Source of the DNA: Streptococcus sp. 263_SSPC
GTDB taxonomy: Bacteria > Bacillota > Bacilli > Lactobacillales > Aerococcaceae
Direction of reading: 5' to 3'
Length of the DNA: 51,486 bases
Assembly: GCF_001071995.1 (NCBI RefSeq)
Contig: NZ_JVNU01000014.1
Location: forward strand, 1 to 51,486
Part shown: piece by piece, positions 42,842 to 51,486 of the stretch
Position numbering within the stretch: the first letter of the stretch is position 1
Layout: every line of letters starts with the position of its first letter
The notes under the pieces: model-generated
Told to the model about the DNA's origin: nothing
Database searches by the model: none
The model's input: only the letters and a program-made list of their open reading frames with translations
Position numbers and translations under genes: made by a program

Positions 42842-44550
42842 TTAAAGATTTTATTCATTATTACAAACCGTATAAAAAATTATTCTTACTCGATTTTACC
42901 TGTGCGGTAATCGTGGCCATTCTCGAACTTGCCTTTCCAGTAATGGTGAGAAGTGTCATCGATAACATCGTACCGTCTCAAAACTTACAACAAATTATAC
43001 TCGTGGGGGCAGGGCTACTTGCGCTGTATGCCTTCTCGACAACTTTGAACTTTATCGTGGTGTACATGGGACATATTTTAGGGATTAACATCGAAACGGA
43101 TATGCGCCGTGAGTTATTCGCAAAGGTTCAAAAACAATCCTTCTCGTTCTTCGATAATATGAAAATCGGTGAATTGATGAGCCGCTTGTCGAGTGACTTA
43201 TTCGATATTAGTGAGTTGGCGCACCACGGACCTGAAGAGTTCTTTATCGCCGTGATGACCTTAATCGGTTCGTTTGTGTTGATGTATCAAGTGCATCCAA
43301 CGCTTGCGTTATTGACGATTTTCTTCGTACCGATTATTGCGGTCGCGCTGGCAGTATTTAACCGTCGCATGTCTCGTATCAATCGAAACATCTACAAAGG
43401 GCTTGCCAACTATACGGCAGGACTTGAAAATGTACTGAGCGGAATGCGTGTGGTGAAGGCCTTTGCCAACGAAAGCCACGAGCAACAACTCTTCGAAGAC
43501 CTCATTCAAGAATATCGCTCGAATAAAATTGCGTTCTATCGCACGATGGGGACAAGCAGCAGTTTCAACTATTTATTAATGCGCAGTATTAATCTCTTCA
43601 GCTTAATCGTTGGGGCGTACTTCACGGTCATTGGTGATTTAACGGCTGGAGAATTAGTCGGCTACATCTTGCTGTCCAATGTATTCGTAGGACCGATTAA
43701 TAAGATGAACTCGATGATTGAATTGTATCCAAAAGGGTTCGCGGGATTCCGTCGTTTCAAAGAATTAATGAATGTCGAAATCGATATTGAAGACGCACCC
43801 GATGCGATTCCGGCTCCAGCGTTTGAAGGACGTGTGGAATATAAAAATGTCGGATTCGGATACGAAGAAGATAAGAAGGTGTTGGAACATATCAACTTGA
43901 CGGTGGAACCAGGGCAAACCGTTGCCTTTGTTGGACCAAGTGGAGTTGGGAAAACAACGCTCGTGAACTTATTGCCTCGTTTCTATGATTTAAAAGAAGG
44001 GGAAATTCTGATTGATGGAACCAACATCAACCGTTTCACCTTACAATCGCTTCGTCGTCAAATCGGTATCGTGCAACAAGATGTATTCCTCTTTAATGGA
44101 ACGATTCGCGAGAATGTATTGTACGGTAGACTCGATGCGACAGATGAGGAAGTAGATCGTGCCATCGAGCAAGCGAAACTGAAAGAAGTCATTGAAGATT
44201 TAGAAGATGGCGTGGATACGCATATCGGAGAACGCGGTGTGAAATTGTCAGGCGGACAAAAACAACGCCTCTCAATTGCTCGTATTTTCTTGAAGAATCC
44301 TTCTATTTTAATCTTGGACGAAGCAACGAGCGCGCTCGATACGCAAACCGAGAAGTTTATTCAACAATCGTTTGACGAGTTGGCAGAAGGTAGAACGACC
44401 TTTATTATTGCTCACCGTCTTGCTACGATTAAAAATGCAGACCGTATTATTGTAGTCACTGAAGAGGGACTGACAGAAGACGGCACTCATGAAGAATTGC
44501 TCGCAAAAAATGGTGCGTATGCAGCTTTATACAAAGCACAATTTAATTAG
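42838..44550 (+). CDS. ABC exporter, canonical homodimeric (MsbA/LmrA) type, 570 aa
   Basis: A half-transporter with a membrane domain (residues 15-310) and an ATPase domain: Walker A FVGPSGVGKTTLV, signature VKLSGGQKQRLSIARIF, Walker B ILILDEATSALD and H-loop IIAHRLATI. All catalytic residues are canonical, unlike the BmrC-like subunit at 8890, so it can act as a homodimer. It is translationally coupled to the MATE gene (ATGA). Drug or lipid-linked substrate export is expected; the substrate is unknown. Confidence 0.9.
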   Translation: MIKDFIHYYKPYKKLFLLDFTCAVIVAILELAFPVMVRSVIDNIVPSQNLQQIILVGAGLLALYAFSTTLNFIVVYMGHILGINIETDMRRELFAKVQKQSFSFFDNMKIGELMSRLSSDLFDISELAHHGPEEFFIAVMTLIGSFVLMYQVHPTLALLTIFFVPIIAVALAVFNRRMSRINRNIYKGLANYTAGLENVLSGMRVVKAFANESHEQQLFEDLIQEYRSNKIAFYRTMGTSSSFNYLLMRSINLFSLIVGAYFTVIGDLTAGELVGYILLSNVFVGPINKMNSMIELYPKGFAGFRRFKELMNVEIDIEDAPDAIPAPAFEGRVEYKNVGFGYEEDKKVLEHINLTVEPGQTVAFVGPSGVGKTTLVNLLPRFYDLKEGEILIDGTNINRFTLQSLRRQIGIVQQDVFLFNGTIRENVLYGRLDATDEEVDRAIEQAKLKEVIEDLEDGVDTHIGERGVKLSGGQKQRLSIARIFLKNPSILILDEATSALDTQTEKFIQQSFDELAEGRTTFIIAHRLATIKNADRIIVVTEEGLTEDGTHEELLAKNGAYAALYKAQFN

Positions 44551-44570
44551 GTTAAAAGGAGACGGTGATA

Positions 44571-44849
44571 GTGAATAAAAAATGGATTGCTGGAATTATG
44601 ATTGTGATTGCGATTTTTCTAGCGGTATATAGCTATATAGCATTACCTGATTTGGTTACGGTACAAATTGATTTTTCAGGAAATCCGTCCAGACAAGAAC
44701 CTAAACTCTTAGCTCTTCTATTTCCTCTTGTGCTAACAATTGGAGGGAGTATTGCCTATATGGTGAGTGAAGTAAAAGAAAAGCAATATCTGCTATTGGC
44801 AATTGTAGGTATTCTTGTTGCAATTATCACCATCATAGCCAATCTTTAA
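44571..44849 (+). CDS. Small membrane protein with DUF1648-like domain, 92 aa
   Basis: Three hydrophobic helices flank the segment LPDLVTVQIDFSGNPSRQEP, which matches the DUF1648 pattern seen at the start of SdpI-type immunity proteins. GTG 44571 has AGGAG 9 bp upstream; another in-frame GTG at 44565 is too close to it. It follows the ABC exporter by 20 bp and shares its terminator, so it is probably the third gene of that operon. Function unknown. Confidence 0.7.
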   Translation: MNKKWIAGIMIVIAIFLAVYSYIALPDLVTVQIDFSGNPSRQEPKLLALLFPLVLTIGGSIAYMVSEVKEKQYLLLAIVGILVAIITIIANL

Positions 44850-44891
44850 AGGAAGAACGAAATTTTCAATTTCTAAAGAAAAACGGTTTTT

Positions 44892-44916
44892 GGACTCACA
44901 TTGTGGGTCCTTTTTT
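44892..44916 (+). terminator. Intrinsic terminator after the DUF1648 gene
   Basis: GGACTCAC (44892-44899) pairs with GTGGGTCC (44903-44910) with one T-G pair, followed by TTTTTT. Confidence 0.85.
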
Positions 44917-44936
44917 ATCCTCGTCGCTCAGCCTTT

Positions 44937-44964
44937 TTGACATTAGAGCAAACTATGATACAAT
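44937..44964 (+). promoter_or_regulatory. Promoter for the ABC-F gene
   Basis: Consensus TTGACA (44937-44942) and TACAAT (44959-44964), 16-bp spacer. Confidence 0.75.
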
Positions 44965-44993
44965 GACCCAGAGAAAACTTAAGGAGAACGTTG

Positions 44994-46538
44994 ATGAGTA
45001 TTTTAAATGTAGAAAAATTAACACACGGATTCGGTGAAAGAGCCATCTTCAATGATGTGAGCTTCCGTCTATTAAAAGGGGAGCACATCGGACTCGTTGG
45101 AGCAAACGGTGAAGGGAAATCCACCTTCATGAATATCGTGACAGGTCAATTACAACCCGACGAAGGGAAAATCGAATGGTCGAAAAATGTAAAGGTAGGA
45201 TACTTGGACCAACATACGGTGCTTGAACCAGGAATGACGGTTCGCAGTGTCCTTCAAAAAGCCTTCGACGATTTATTTGTTGCAGAAGCTCGTATTAATG
45301 AGTTGTATATGGCAATGGGTGACGCAAACGAAGACGAAATGAACGCGATGCTAGAAGAAGTGGGCGAGTTACAAGAGCGATTAGATAGCCACGACTTCTA
45401 TATTCTCGATGCGAAAATCGATGAAGTAGCTCGTGCGTTAGGTGTTGCAGCCTTTGGGATGGATAGCGATGTGAGTGAACTCAGTGGTGGTCAACGTACG
45501 AAAGTATTACTGGCAAAACTATTATTAGAAAAACCAGATATTTTATTACTCGACGAGCCGACAAACTACCTGGACGTAGAGCATATCGAATGGTTAAAAC
45601 ATTACTTACAAGAATACGAAAATGCATTTATTCTGATTTCGCATGATATTCCATTCTTAAACAGCGTCGTGAACTTGATTTACCATATGGACAATCAAGA
45701 GCTGAACCGTTATGTGGGGGACTATGATCAGTTCCAAGAAGTGTATGCGATGAAGAAAGCGCAACTAGAGGCGGCGTATAACCGCCAGCAAAAAGAGATT
45801 GCGGACTTGAAGGATTTCGTGAACCGTAATAAGGCGCGCGTGGCAACGCGTAATATGGCGATGTCACGTCAGAAGAAGCTGGATAAGATGGAAGTTATCG
45901 AATTAGCCAGTGAGAAGCCAAAACCAAAATTCGAGTTCAAGACTTCTAGAGCTCCTGGTCGTTACATTTTCCAAGCCGAAGATTTAGTGATTGGATACGA
46001 CCGTCCATTAACAGGACATGTGAATCTTGAAATGGAACGTGGCCAAAAGATTGCGATTGTCGGTGCGAATGGTATCGGTAAAACGACACTACTCAAGAGC
46101 TTATTAGGGATTATTAAGCCGTTGAATGGAAAAGTAACGCGTGGCGACTATATCGACCTTGGGTATTTCGAACAAGAAACACCAAAAGGCAATCGTAAGA
46201 CAGCCCTAGAAGAAATCTGGGATACATTCCCATCCATGACACAACCAGAAGTACGTGCAGCACTCGCTCGTTGTGGATTAACCAGTAAACATATCGAGAG
46301 TCAAGTGCAAGTGCTAAGTGGGGGAGAGCAAGCAAAGGTGCGCTTCTGTAAATTGATGAACGAAGAATCAAACGTACTCGTGCTCGACGAACCAACAAAC
46401 CACTTGGATGTAGATGCCAAAGAGGAGCTAAAACGTGCATTACAAGAATATAAAGGAAGTATATTAATGGTGTGTCACGAACCTGAATTTTACGAAGGAT
46501 TAGTGACAGATATTTGGGATTTCTCAAAATTCGCATAA
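44994..46538 (+). CDS. ABC-F family ATPase (YbiT/YkpA-like), 514 aa
   Basis: A soluble protein with two ATPase domains and no membrane part. Domain 1 has LVGANGEGKSTF, LSGGQRTKVLLAKLLL and LLLDEPTNYLD; domain 2 has IVGANGIGKTTLL, LSGGEQAKVRFCKLM and LVLDEPTNHLD. The charged linker between them (residues 245-305) is the region that reaches the ribosome in ABC-F factors. Its length fits housekeeping translation factors rather than antibiotic-resistance ABC-Fs, but resistance cannot be excluded by eye. ATG 44994 has AAGGAG 7 bp ahead. Confidence 0.88.
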   Translation: MSILNVEKLTHGFGERAIFNDVSFRLLKGEHIGLVGANGEGKSTFMNIVTGQLQPDEGKIEWSKNVKVGYLDQHTVLEPGMTVRSVLQKAFDDLFVAEARINELYMAMGDANEDEMNAMLEEVGELQERLDSHDFYILDAKIDEVARALGVAAFGMDSDVSELSGGQRTKVLLAKLLLEKPDILLLDEPTNYLDVEHIEWLKHYLQEYENAFILISHDIPFLNSVVNLIYHMDNQELNRYVGDYDQFQEVYAMKKAQLEAAYNRQQKEIADLKDFVNRNKARVATRNMAMSRQKKLDKMEVIELASEKPKPKFEFKTSRAPGRYIFQAEDLVIGYDRPLTGHVNLEMERGQKIAIVGANGIGKTTLLKSLLGIIKPLNGKVTRGDYIDLGYFEQETPKGNRKTALEEIWDTFPSMTQPEVRAALARCGLTSKHIESQVQVLSGGEQAKVRFCKLMNEESNVLVLDEPTNHLDVDAKEELKRALQEYKGSILMVCHEPEFYEGLVTDIWDFSKFA

Positions 46539-46586
46539 AAATTAAATTCTTCACTTTTAGGGAAGAAAGTTGATACAACCGCTTAC

Positions 46587-46623
46587 AAAAGGGCGCTCGA
46601 ATTATTCTTGAGCGCTCTTTTTG
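46587..46623 (+). terminator. Intrinsic terminator after the ABC-F gene
   Basis: AAAGGGCGCTC (46588-46598) pairs with GAGCGCTCTTT (46610-46620) with one G-T pair, followed by TTT. Confidence 0.85.
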
Positions 46624-46957
46624 TGCGCTTAAAAGCGACAGGAAATTCAGATTACGTTCGAAAAACGCTGTTCCTATGAGGTTTCTGTAACATTTTTTGG
46701 TTTCGAATATTTTTCGTGAAAAACATAGAAAATATGAAATTCCTGAAAAAAATAATACTTTATATATAATAGTTAAATTGATATAGCGTTGTATTTATAA
46801 TTAATATACAGTAGAATATGCGCTGTAGAAAAGATTTTAGCAAATTTTATATAGTGTGTGAATTGTGTAGAAAGTATGAAATCTGTTTCGTCTTTTCGAG
46901 TTAGTAACCGTTTGTGTGAAAAAACAAACAAAATAAAAAAGAAAAGGAAGTGTCCAA
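46624..46957 (+). promoter_or_regulatory. AT-rich upstream region and leader of the adhesin gene
   Basis: There is no gene in this 334-bp stretch. It is strongly A+T rich. A candidate promoter is TTGTAT (46789-46794) and TAGAAT (46812-46817), 17-bp spacer; another -10 (TATAAT, 46765-46770) lacks a good -35. From 46812 the leader would be about 140 nt. GGAAG at 46946-46950 is the ribosome-binding site for ATG 46958. Confidence 0.45.
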
Positions 46958-49900
46958 ATGAAAGATATCTTTAGCAAGCGCCAACGTTTCTCATTACGTA
47001 AATTGACGATTGGCGTGTGCTCAGTCTTATTAGGAACAACGATTTTTGCTACAAACGCAGTAGCAGCAGAAGAAGTATCTGCTACAGCAGCTGAAGCAAC
47101 AACGACAGCGGCTGCGCCGACAACAACCGCTGAGGCAACTACTGAGGCTGAAACAACTGCAGCACCTTCGGCTACAGAAGAAACAACTGCAGCTCTAGCG
47201 GCTACAGAAGAAACAACAACAGCAGCAACGGCAGCAGAGGAAACTTCAAGAACACGTTCTCGTCGTGCGGCTTCACAAGGAAGCGACAACTCTCCAGTAG
47301 ATGTTGAAACAACTCTTAAAGATGGCGAAACAGCAACTCCAGATATGTCAAATCCTAATGGGGCAACTGTAAAATCTCAAGATGTTCCGGATGCAAGCTT
47401 TAAAAAAGCAGATTCAAATTATACTTTCCACATTTTAGATTTAACAAAATATAATGCACGATACAATACAAATTACTATACACGTGCTTATAAACCTTTT
47501 AGTGATTCAAACAATGTTACTGTTGAATTAGTGGATAAAAATACTGGTTCAGTAATCGAAACAGTACAAATTACTGAAACTAGTGGTAAACAATCTTTCC
47601 AAAAGACAAAACAAGCATCAAATGGTGAATTAACATTGTATGTTGTTTATGGAACTAACCCAGGTAAAATAGGACGAGATGCTAGCAAGTTTATCCAATT
47701 CCATTACGATATTGATCCAGTTATTCAAACATATCCGGACTTAGAAGGTCGAACACCTGAAAACGAAGCTAAGATGAAAATTTATCAAGATGTGTATAAT
47801 GCTCGCACAAGTACTGATATTTTCAATGCGACAGAGCCTGCATATAACGGACGTACCATTACGGATACAAATGCGCTTATTCCACAAGTAGTTAACAATA
47901 CAACTTTATATAAAATTGTGGACAAATCAAACCCAACCTATCAGGCTGGACGTACAGAAACATCTACACAATCGTATAAAGAAAGTGGAAAAGAAGAAGA
48001 ATTAGCAAGTTATAAGATGAAAGCAATGGAAGGACAAAATTTCAATGCTTCTGGTGTTCGTCAATTTGATGGATATCGCTTATACCAAACTGCTGATTCG
48101 ACAACTACTTCAGGATATGTAAGTTCTCCTTATAAAGTCGGAACAAAATTCATGGACGCAGACCGTTATGGCATAAAACGTATTAAAGAAGTAGTGGATG
48201 AAGATGGAACAGTTGTTATTCGTGTGTACTTACTTGACCCTAAACAACAATCTAAACGTTCAGATGGTACTTTGAGTACTGATGGATATATGTTGATTGC
48301 TGAAACACAGCCAATTAAACCAGGAAATGCAAACACTGAAGAATTAGCTAAAGTTAAGAGTACTTTAAATACAATTGCATTTACAGGTACCGACGGTGTT
48401 AACCATCCTAATGGGATTGAAGTTGGTTTTGATTTCCAAAAAGCAGCAGGATATACACCATATAAAACTGTCTTCGTACCATTCTTAGGAGATAGAATCG
48501 GACACGGTTCTCCAAATAGTCAATTAGAACGTGGTGTTGGAGGAATTGGTACAAACGTTGACTTATTAAATACACTAACTCCTTTCAAACAACCTGTTTA
48601 CTACTATGAAAAAGTAGAACCAGTTAAAGTGAAACCTGAATTCAAGAAAACGTTAGAAGGTCGTAACTTAGTAGACGGCGAATTCAGCTTTACAATTAAA
48701 GAACAAAAATCTTCTGCAGATGGATATGAAGAAACAGTTCAAAATGCTGACGGTAAAGTTTCATTCAGCGAATTGACATTCAATAAAGTGGGTACTTACA
48801 AGTACAAGATTACAGAAAAAGCAGGTTCTGATGCGAACGTTGATTACGATGCAATGGAAATCACTATGACAGTTGAAGTTACTCAAGACGCTGCTGGCGT
48901 ATTGAAAACTAAAGTAACTTACTCAGCAGAAGGTGGCGAAACTTCTAAAGCTGACGACCAAGAGTTCAACAACTTTGTAGTACCTCCAGTATCAACGAAA
49001 TTCGACTTCACTAAGAAATTAGAAGGTCGTCCATTGAAAGACCAAGAGTTTAGCTTTGTATTGAAAGATGCAGAAGGTAACGAAATCGAAACTGTGAAAA
49101 ACGATGCAGACGGTAACGTTACATTTACAGCATTAAACTATGACAAGACTAAAGTGGGCGTTCACAAATATACTGTTGAAGAAGTAATCCCAGCGACAAA
49201 AGAAGATCGTATGGACTACGATACAATGAAAGCGAATATTACTGTTACAGTGTCTAAATCTGGCCACGTTTTAACAACAGTAACAACTTATGCTTCAGAA
49301 GGCGGAAACGCTACTGGCGCGGATGACAAAGAGTTCAACAACAAAGTAACTCCACCGCCAACAACTCCAGAGTTCAAACCAGAGAAATTCGTTGTGAATA
49401 AAGAAAAATTCGATATCACTGGCGACAAACTAATGGACGATGATAATGAGTTAACAGATGAAGTAGCAGAAACAAATGCAAACCCATATGCTGACAAATC
49501 AACAAACAACGAAGCAGAAAACATCAATGGTAAGACACTTAAAAAAGGTGACAAATTCTATTACCAAGTATGGTTAGATACAACTAAATTCACTGCAGAC
49601 CAAAATATCCAATATGTTGGAATCACTGACGATTACGAAGAAGACAAATTAGATGTGACTACAGATGGAATTAAAGTTTACGATAGCGTAACTGGTGCAG
49701 ATGTAACTTCTAAATTCGATATTAAAGTAGAAGACGGTAAAATCAGTGCAACTTCTAAAGCAGAATTTGTAAATGAAAACAGCGTCATCGACACAACTAA
49801 ATTCGAATTCGGCCGTTACTATAAATTTGATATCGCTGCAACTATCAAAACAACTGTTAAAGATGGTATCGATATCGAAAATACAGCGAGCCAAATCGTT

Positions 49901-51486
49901 CACGTATACGATCCATACAACAAGACTGTTGAAAAACCAGAAAAACCAACGCAAAAACGTGTTGTGAATATTCCAGTTTCTGTGGACTTCAACTTCACGA
50001 AGAAACTTGAAGGTCGTACGTTGAAAGACCAAGAATTCACCTTTGTATTGAAAGATGCAGAAGGTACTGAAATCGAAACTGTGAAGAACGATGCTGACGG
50101 AAACGTGAAATTCAAATCACTTGAATTCACTAAAGATCAAGTGGGAACTCACAAATATACAATCGAAGAGGCTGCTGGATCTGACGCAACTGTTACTTAC
50201 GATACAATGAAAGCTGAAGTAACAATTACAGTGAACTACGATGGAACTGCTAAAGTTCTTAAACGAACAGTTTCAGAAATCGAAGATAAAGAGTTCAACA
50301 ACACTGTAACTCCTCCAGAAACTCCAGAGTTCAAACCAGAGAAATTCATCGTAAACAAAGAAAAATTCGATATAACTGGCGATAAACTAGTGGATGACGA
50401 TAAAGAGTTAACAGATAAAGTTGCAGATACAAATGCGAACCCATATGTTGATGATGCAAGCAACAACGAAGCAGAAAACTTAAATACGAAGACTGTTAAA
50501 CGTGGCGAAAAATTAGTGTACCAAGTATGGTTAGATACAACTAAATTTGACGCTAACAACAAAGACTACGTCCAATCAGTTGGTATTACTGACGATTACG
50601 ATGAAGCTAAATTAACAGTGGATGCTGCGAACGTGAAAGCTTATGACAGCGTAACAGGTGAAGATGTAACTGATAAATTCGACATCACAGTTGAAGATGG
50701 CGTTGTAAAAGCAACATCTAAAGCTTCATTACAAAAATCTTTAGGCGATGCTGAAGATACTCAAGTATTAGATACAACTAAATTTGCATTCGGTCGCTAC
50801 TATAAATTTGATATCGTAGCAACTGTTAAAGAAGATGTAACACCTGGTGCCGATATTGAAAATACTGCGGTTCAAGTAGTAAACCAATATGACCCAACTT
50901 CTAAGACTGTTAAGACTCCAGAAAAACCAACTCAAAAACGTGTTGTAAACATTCCAGTTGAAGTAGAATTTAACTTCGCTAAGAAATTACAAGGTCGTGA
51001 GTTGAAAGAAGAAGAGTTCAGCTTTGTATTGAAAGATGCAGAAGGTACTGAAATCGAAACGGTGAAGAACGATAAAGACGGAAACGTTAAGTTCAAAGCT
51101 TTAGAATTCAACAAAAACCAAGCTGGAACATACAAATACACTATCGAAGAGGTTGCTGGATCTGACGCAACAGTGACTTACGATAAGATGAAAGCTGAAG
51201 TTACTGTTGAAGTGAAATATGACGGAACTGCTAAAGCATTAATCACAAAACTAACAGATGCTCCTGATAAAGAGTTCAACAACGTAGTAACTCCTCCAGA
51301 TGCTCCAGACTTCAAACCAGAGAAATATATTGTAACTGAAGAAAAATATGACATCACTGGTGACAAGTTAGTGGATGACGATAAAGAATTTACAGACAAA
51401 GTTGCTGAAACAAACGCAAATCCATATGCTGATAAGACTGATAACAACGAAGCAGAAAACTTAAATACGAAGACTGTTAAACGTGG
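46958..51486 (+). CDS. YSIRK-type repeat-containing cell-wall adhesin, partial (first 1,509 codons)
   Basis: Open from ATG 46958 to the window edge. Residues 1-41 are a YSIRK-type signal peptide (RFSLRKLTIGVCSVLLGTTI, cleavage near AVAAEE). Residues 42-105 are Ala/Thr/Glu repeats, then basic SRTRSRR. About 115-555 is a unique, presumably ligand-binding region. From about 48630 two domain types alternate: pilin isopeptide-linker domains (K(K)LEGR start, EFNN end; four copies from about 48630, 48996, 49978 and 50955) and antigen I/II C-terminal-type domains (FKPEKF start; about 49366, 50320 and 51303). The Lys, IEE and EFNN positions fit intramolecular isopeptide bonds. An LPXTG anchor is expected past the edge. 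It would be a surface-anchored stalk-and-head adhesin. Confidence 0.88.
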   Translation, partial: MKDIFSKRQRFSLRKLTIGVCSVLLGTTIFATNAVAAEEVSATAAEATTTAAAPTTTAEATTEAETTAAPSATEETTAALAATEETTTAATAAEETSRTRSRRAASQGSDNSPVDVETTLKDGETATPDMSNPNGATVKSQDVPDASFKKADSNYTFHILDLTKYNARYNTNYYTRAYKPFSDSNNVTVELVDKNTGSVIETVQITETSGKQSFQKTKQASNGELTLYVVYGTNPGKIGRDASKFIQFHYDIDPVIQTYPDLEGRTPENEAKMKIYQDVYNARTSTDIFNATEPAYNGRTITDTNALIPQVVNNTTLYKIVDKSNPTYQAGRTETSTQSYKESGKEEELASYKMKAMEGQNFNASGVRQFDGYRLYQTADSTTTSGYVSSPYKVGTKFMDADRYGIKRIKEVVDEDGTVVIRVYLLDPKQQSKRSDGTLSTDGYMLIAETQPIKPGNANTEELAKVKSTLNTIAFTGTDGVNHPNGIEVGFDFQKAAGYTPYKTVFVPFLGDRIGHGSPNSQLERGVGGIGTNVDLLNTLTPFKQPVYYYEKVEPVKVKPEFKKTLEGRNLVDGEFSFTIKEQKSSADGYEETVQNADGKVSFSELTFNKVGTYKYKITEKAGSDANVDYDAMEITMTVEVTQDAAGVLKTKVTYSAEGGETSKADDQEFNNFVVPPVSTKFDFTKKLEGRPLKDQEFSFVLKDAEGNEIETVKNDADGNVTFTALNYDKTKVGVHKYTVEEVIPATKEDRMDYDTMKANITVTVSKSGHVLTTVTTYASEGGNATGADDKEFNNKVTPPPTTPEFKPEKFVVNKEKFDITGDKLMDDDNELTDEVAETNANPYADKSTNNEAENINGKTLKKGDKFYYQVWLDTTKFTADQNIQYVGITDDYEEDKLDVTTDGIKVYDSVTGADVTSKFDIKVEDGKISATSKAEFVNENSVIDTTKFEFGRYYKFDIAATIKTTVKDGIDIENTASQIVHVYDPYNKTVEKPEKPTQKRVVNIPVSVDFNFTKKLEGRTLKDQEFTFVLKDAEGTEIETVKNDADGNVKFKSLEFTKDQVGTHKYTIEEAAGSDATVTYDTMKAEVTITVNYDGTAKVLKRTVSEIEDKEFNNTVTPPETPEFKPEKFIVNKEKFDITGDKLVDDDKELTDKVADTNANPYVDDASNNEAENLNTKTVKRGEKLVYQVWLDTTKFDANNKDYVQSVGITDDYDEAKLTVDAANVKAYDSVTGEDVTDKFDITVEDGVVKATSKASLQKSLGDAEDTQVLDTTKFAFGRYYKFDIVATVKEDVTPGADIENTAVQVVNQYDPTSKTVKTPEKPTQKRVVNIPVEVEFNFAKKLQGRELKEEEFSFVLKDAEGTEIETVKNDKDGNVKFKALEFNKNQAGTYKYTIEEVAGSDATVTYDKMKAEVTVEVKYDGTAKALITKLTDAPDKEFNNVVTPPDAPDFKPEKYIVTEEKYDITGDKLVDDDKEFTDKVAETNANPYADKTDNNEAENLNTKTVKR
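49366..51486 (+). repeat. Coding tandem compound repeat of about 957-981 bp in the adhesin gene
   Basis: The string AACAACGAAGCAGAAAAC occurs at 49505, 50462 and 51443, giving periods of 957 and 981 bp (319 and 327 codons). Each unit is one antigen I/II-type domain plus one pilin-linker domain, and the units are closely similar at DNA level. The last unit is cut by the window end. Confidence 0.8.

Noticed and set aside
46837-47289. Minus-strand ORF of 150 aa rich in Ala/Val/Ser
   Set aside because: It is the antisense of the Ala/Thr-rich N-terminal repeats of the adhesin. It has no ribosome-binding site and its composition only mirrors the plus-strand codons.
49288-51447. Several similar minus-strand ORFs (reading ...YGFAFVSAT...)
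   Set aside because: They recur with the adhesin repeat period and are shadows of the repeated coding sequence.
48996-51486. CRISPR-like repetition
   Set aside because: The repeats are long coding domains (about 960 bp units) in one open frame, not short direct repeats with unique spacers. No cas genes are present.

Overview
The window reads as a chromosomal segment of a low-GC Gram-positive bacterium of the order Lactobacillales, most like Granulicatella or a close relative in the Carnobacteriaceae. This is inference from gene content: a YSIRK-type surface adhesin, liaXYZ next to hprK-lgt, heterodimeric multidrug ABC exporters, a galacto-N-biose phosphorylase operon and IS150-group IS3 remnants. 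No rRNA, tRNA or CRISPR array was found.

Layout. 1-200 is the tail of an IS3-family element. 271-3280 pairs a C69 dipeptidase with a YjeM-like amino-acid permease. 3304-7350 holds a GT2 glycosyltransferase, an HdeD-like membrane protein, an IS-scarred stretch with gene debris and palindromes (4388-6196), and UDP-galactopyranose mutase (glf). 7584-8567 is trhO on the minus strand. 8668-12405 is a two-gene heterodimeric ABC exporter (BmrCD type) preceded by a 22-codon leader ORF and an intrinsic terminator, which looks like an antibiotic-sensing attenuator. 12511-15183 holds an M20 amidohydrolase, an NAD(P)H oxidoreductase, a 59-aa protein and a YczE-like membrane protein. 15261-21062 is a sugar ABC transporter with a GH112 phosphorylase for galacto-N-biose/lacto-N-biose and a small membrane protein. 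21394-23816 is tmk-darA-holB-yabA. 23864-27000 is a sulfatase, its formylglycine-generating enzyme and a TauE/SafE exporter. 27244-29193 (minus) is trmN6-yazA-rsmI. 29410-31489 is liaXYZ. 31568-33805 is an apparent insertion (ketopantoate-reductase-like gene, DUF421/DUF3290 pair). 33944-38777 is hprK-lgt-gpsA-galU-trxB. 38898-40697 holds a lipoprotein, ilvE and rpmG. 41453-44916 is a MATE exporter, an MsbA-like ABC exporter and a DUF1648 protein. 44994-46623 is an ABC-F ATPase. 46958 to the right edge is a large repeat-containing cell-wall adhesin, cut by the window end.

How it fits together. The GH112 operon and the sulfatase/FGE pair both suit use of host glycans: desulfation of sulfated mucin or glycosaminoglycan sugars, and phosphorolytic cleavage of imported Gal-beta-1,3-HexNAc disaccharides. 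The adhesin would hold the cell on host surfaces. liaXYZ and the exporters are envelope-stress and drug-defence functions.

The most unusual signal is a family of five intergenic elements of 186-195 bp (7355-7544, 21106-21300, 27044-27233, 40727-40913, 41175-41360). Each folds as a long outer inverted repeat enclosing a conserved segment and an inner hairpin. The stem sequences differ between copies while pairing is kept, so they look like one structured RNA or palindromic mobile family. I do not recognise it as a described family.
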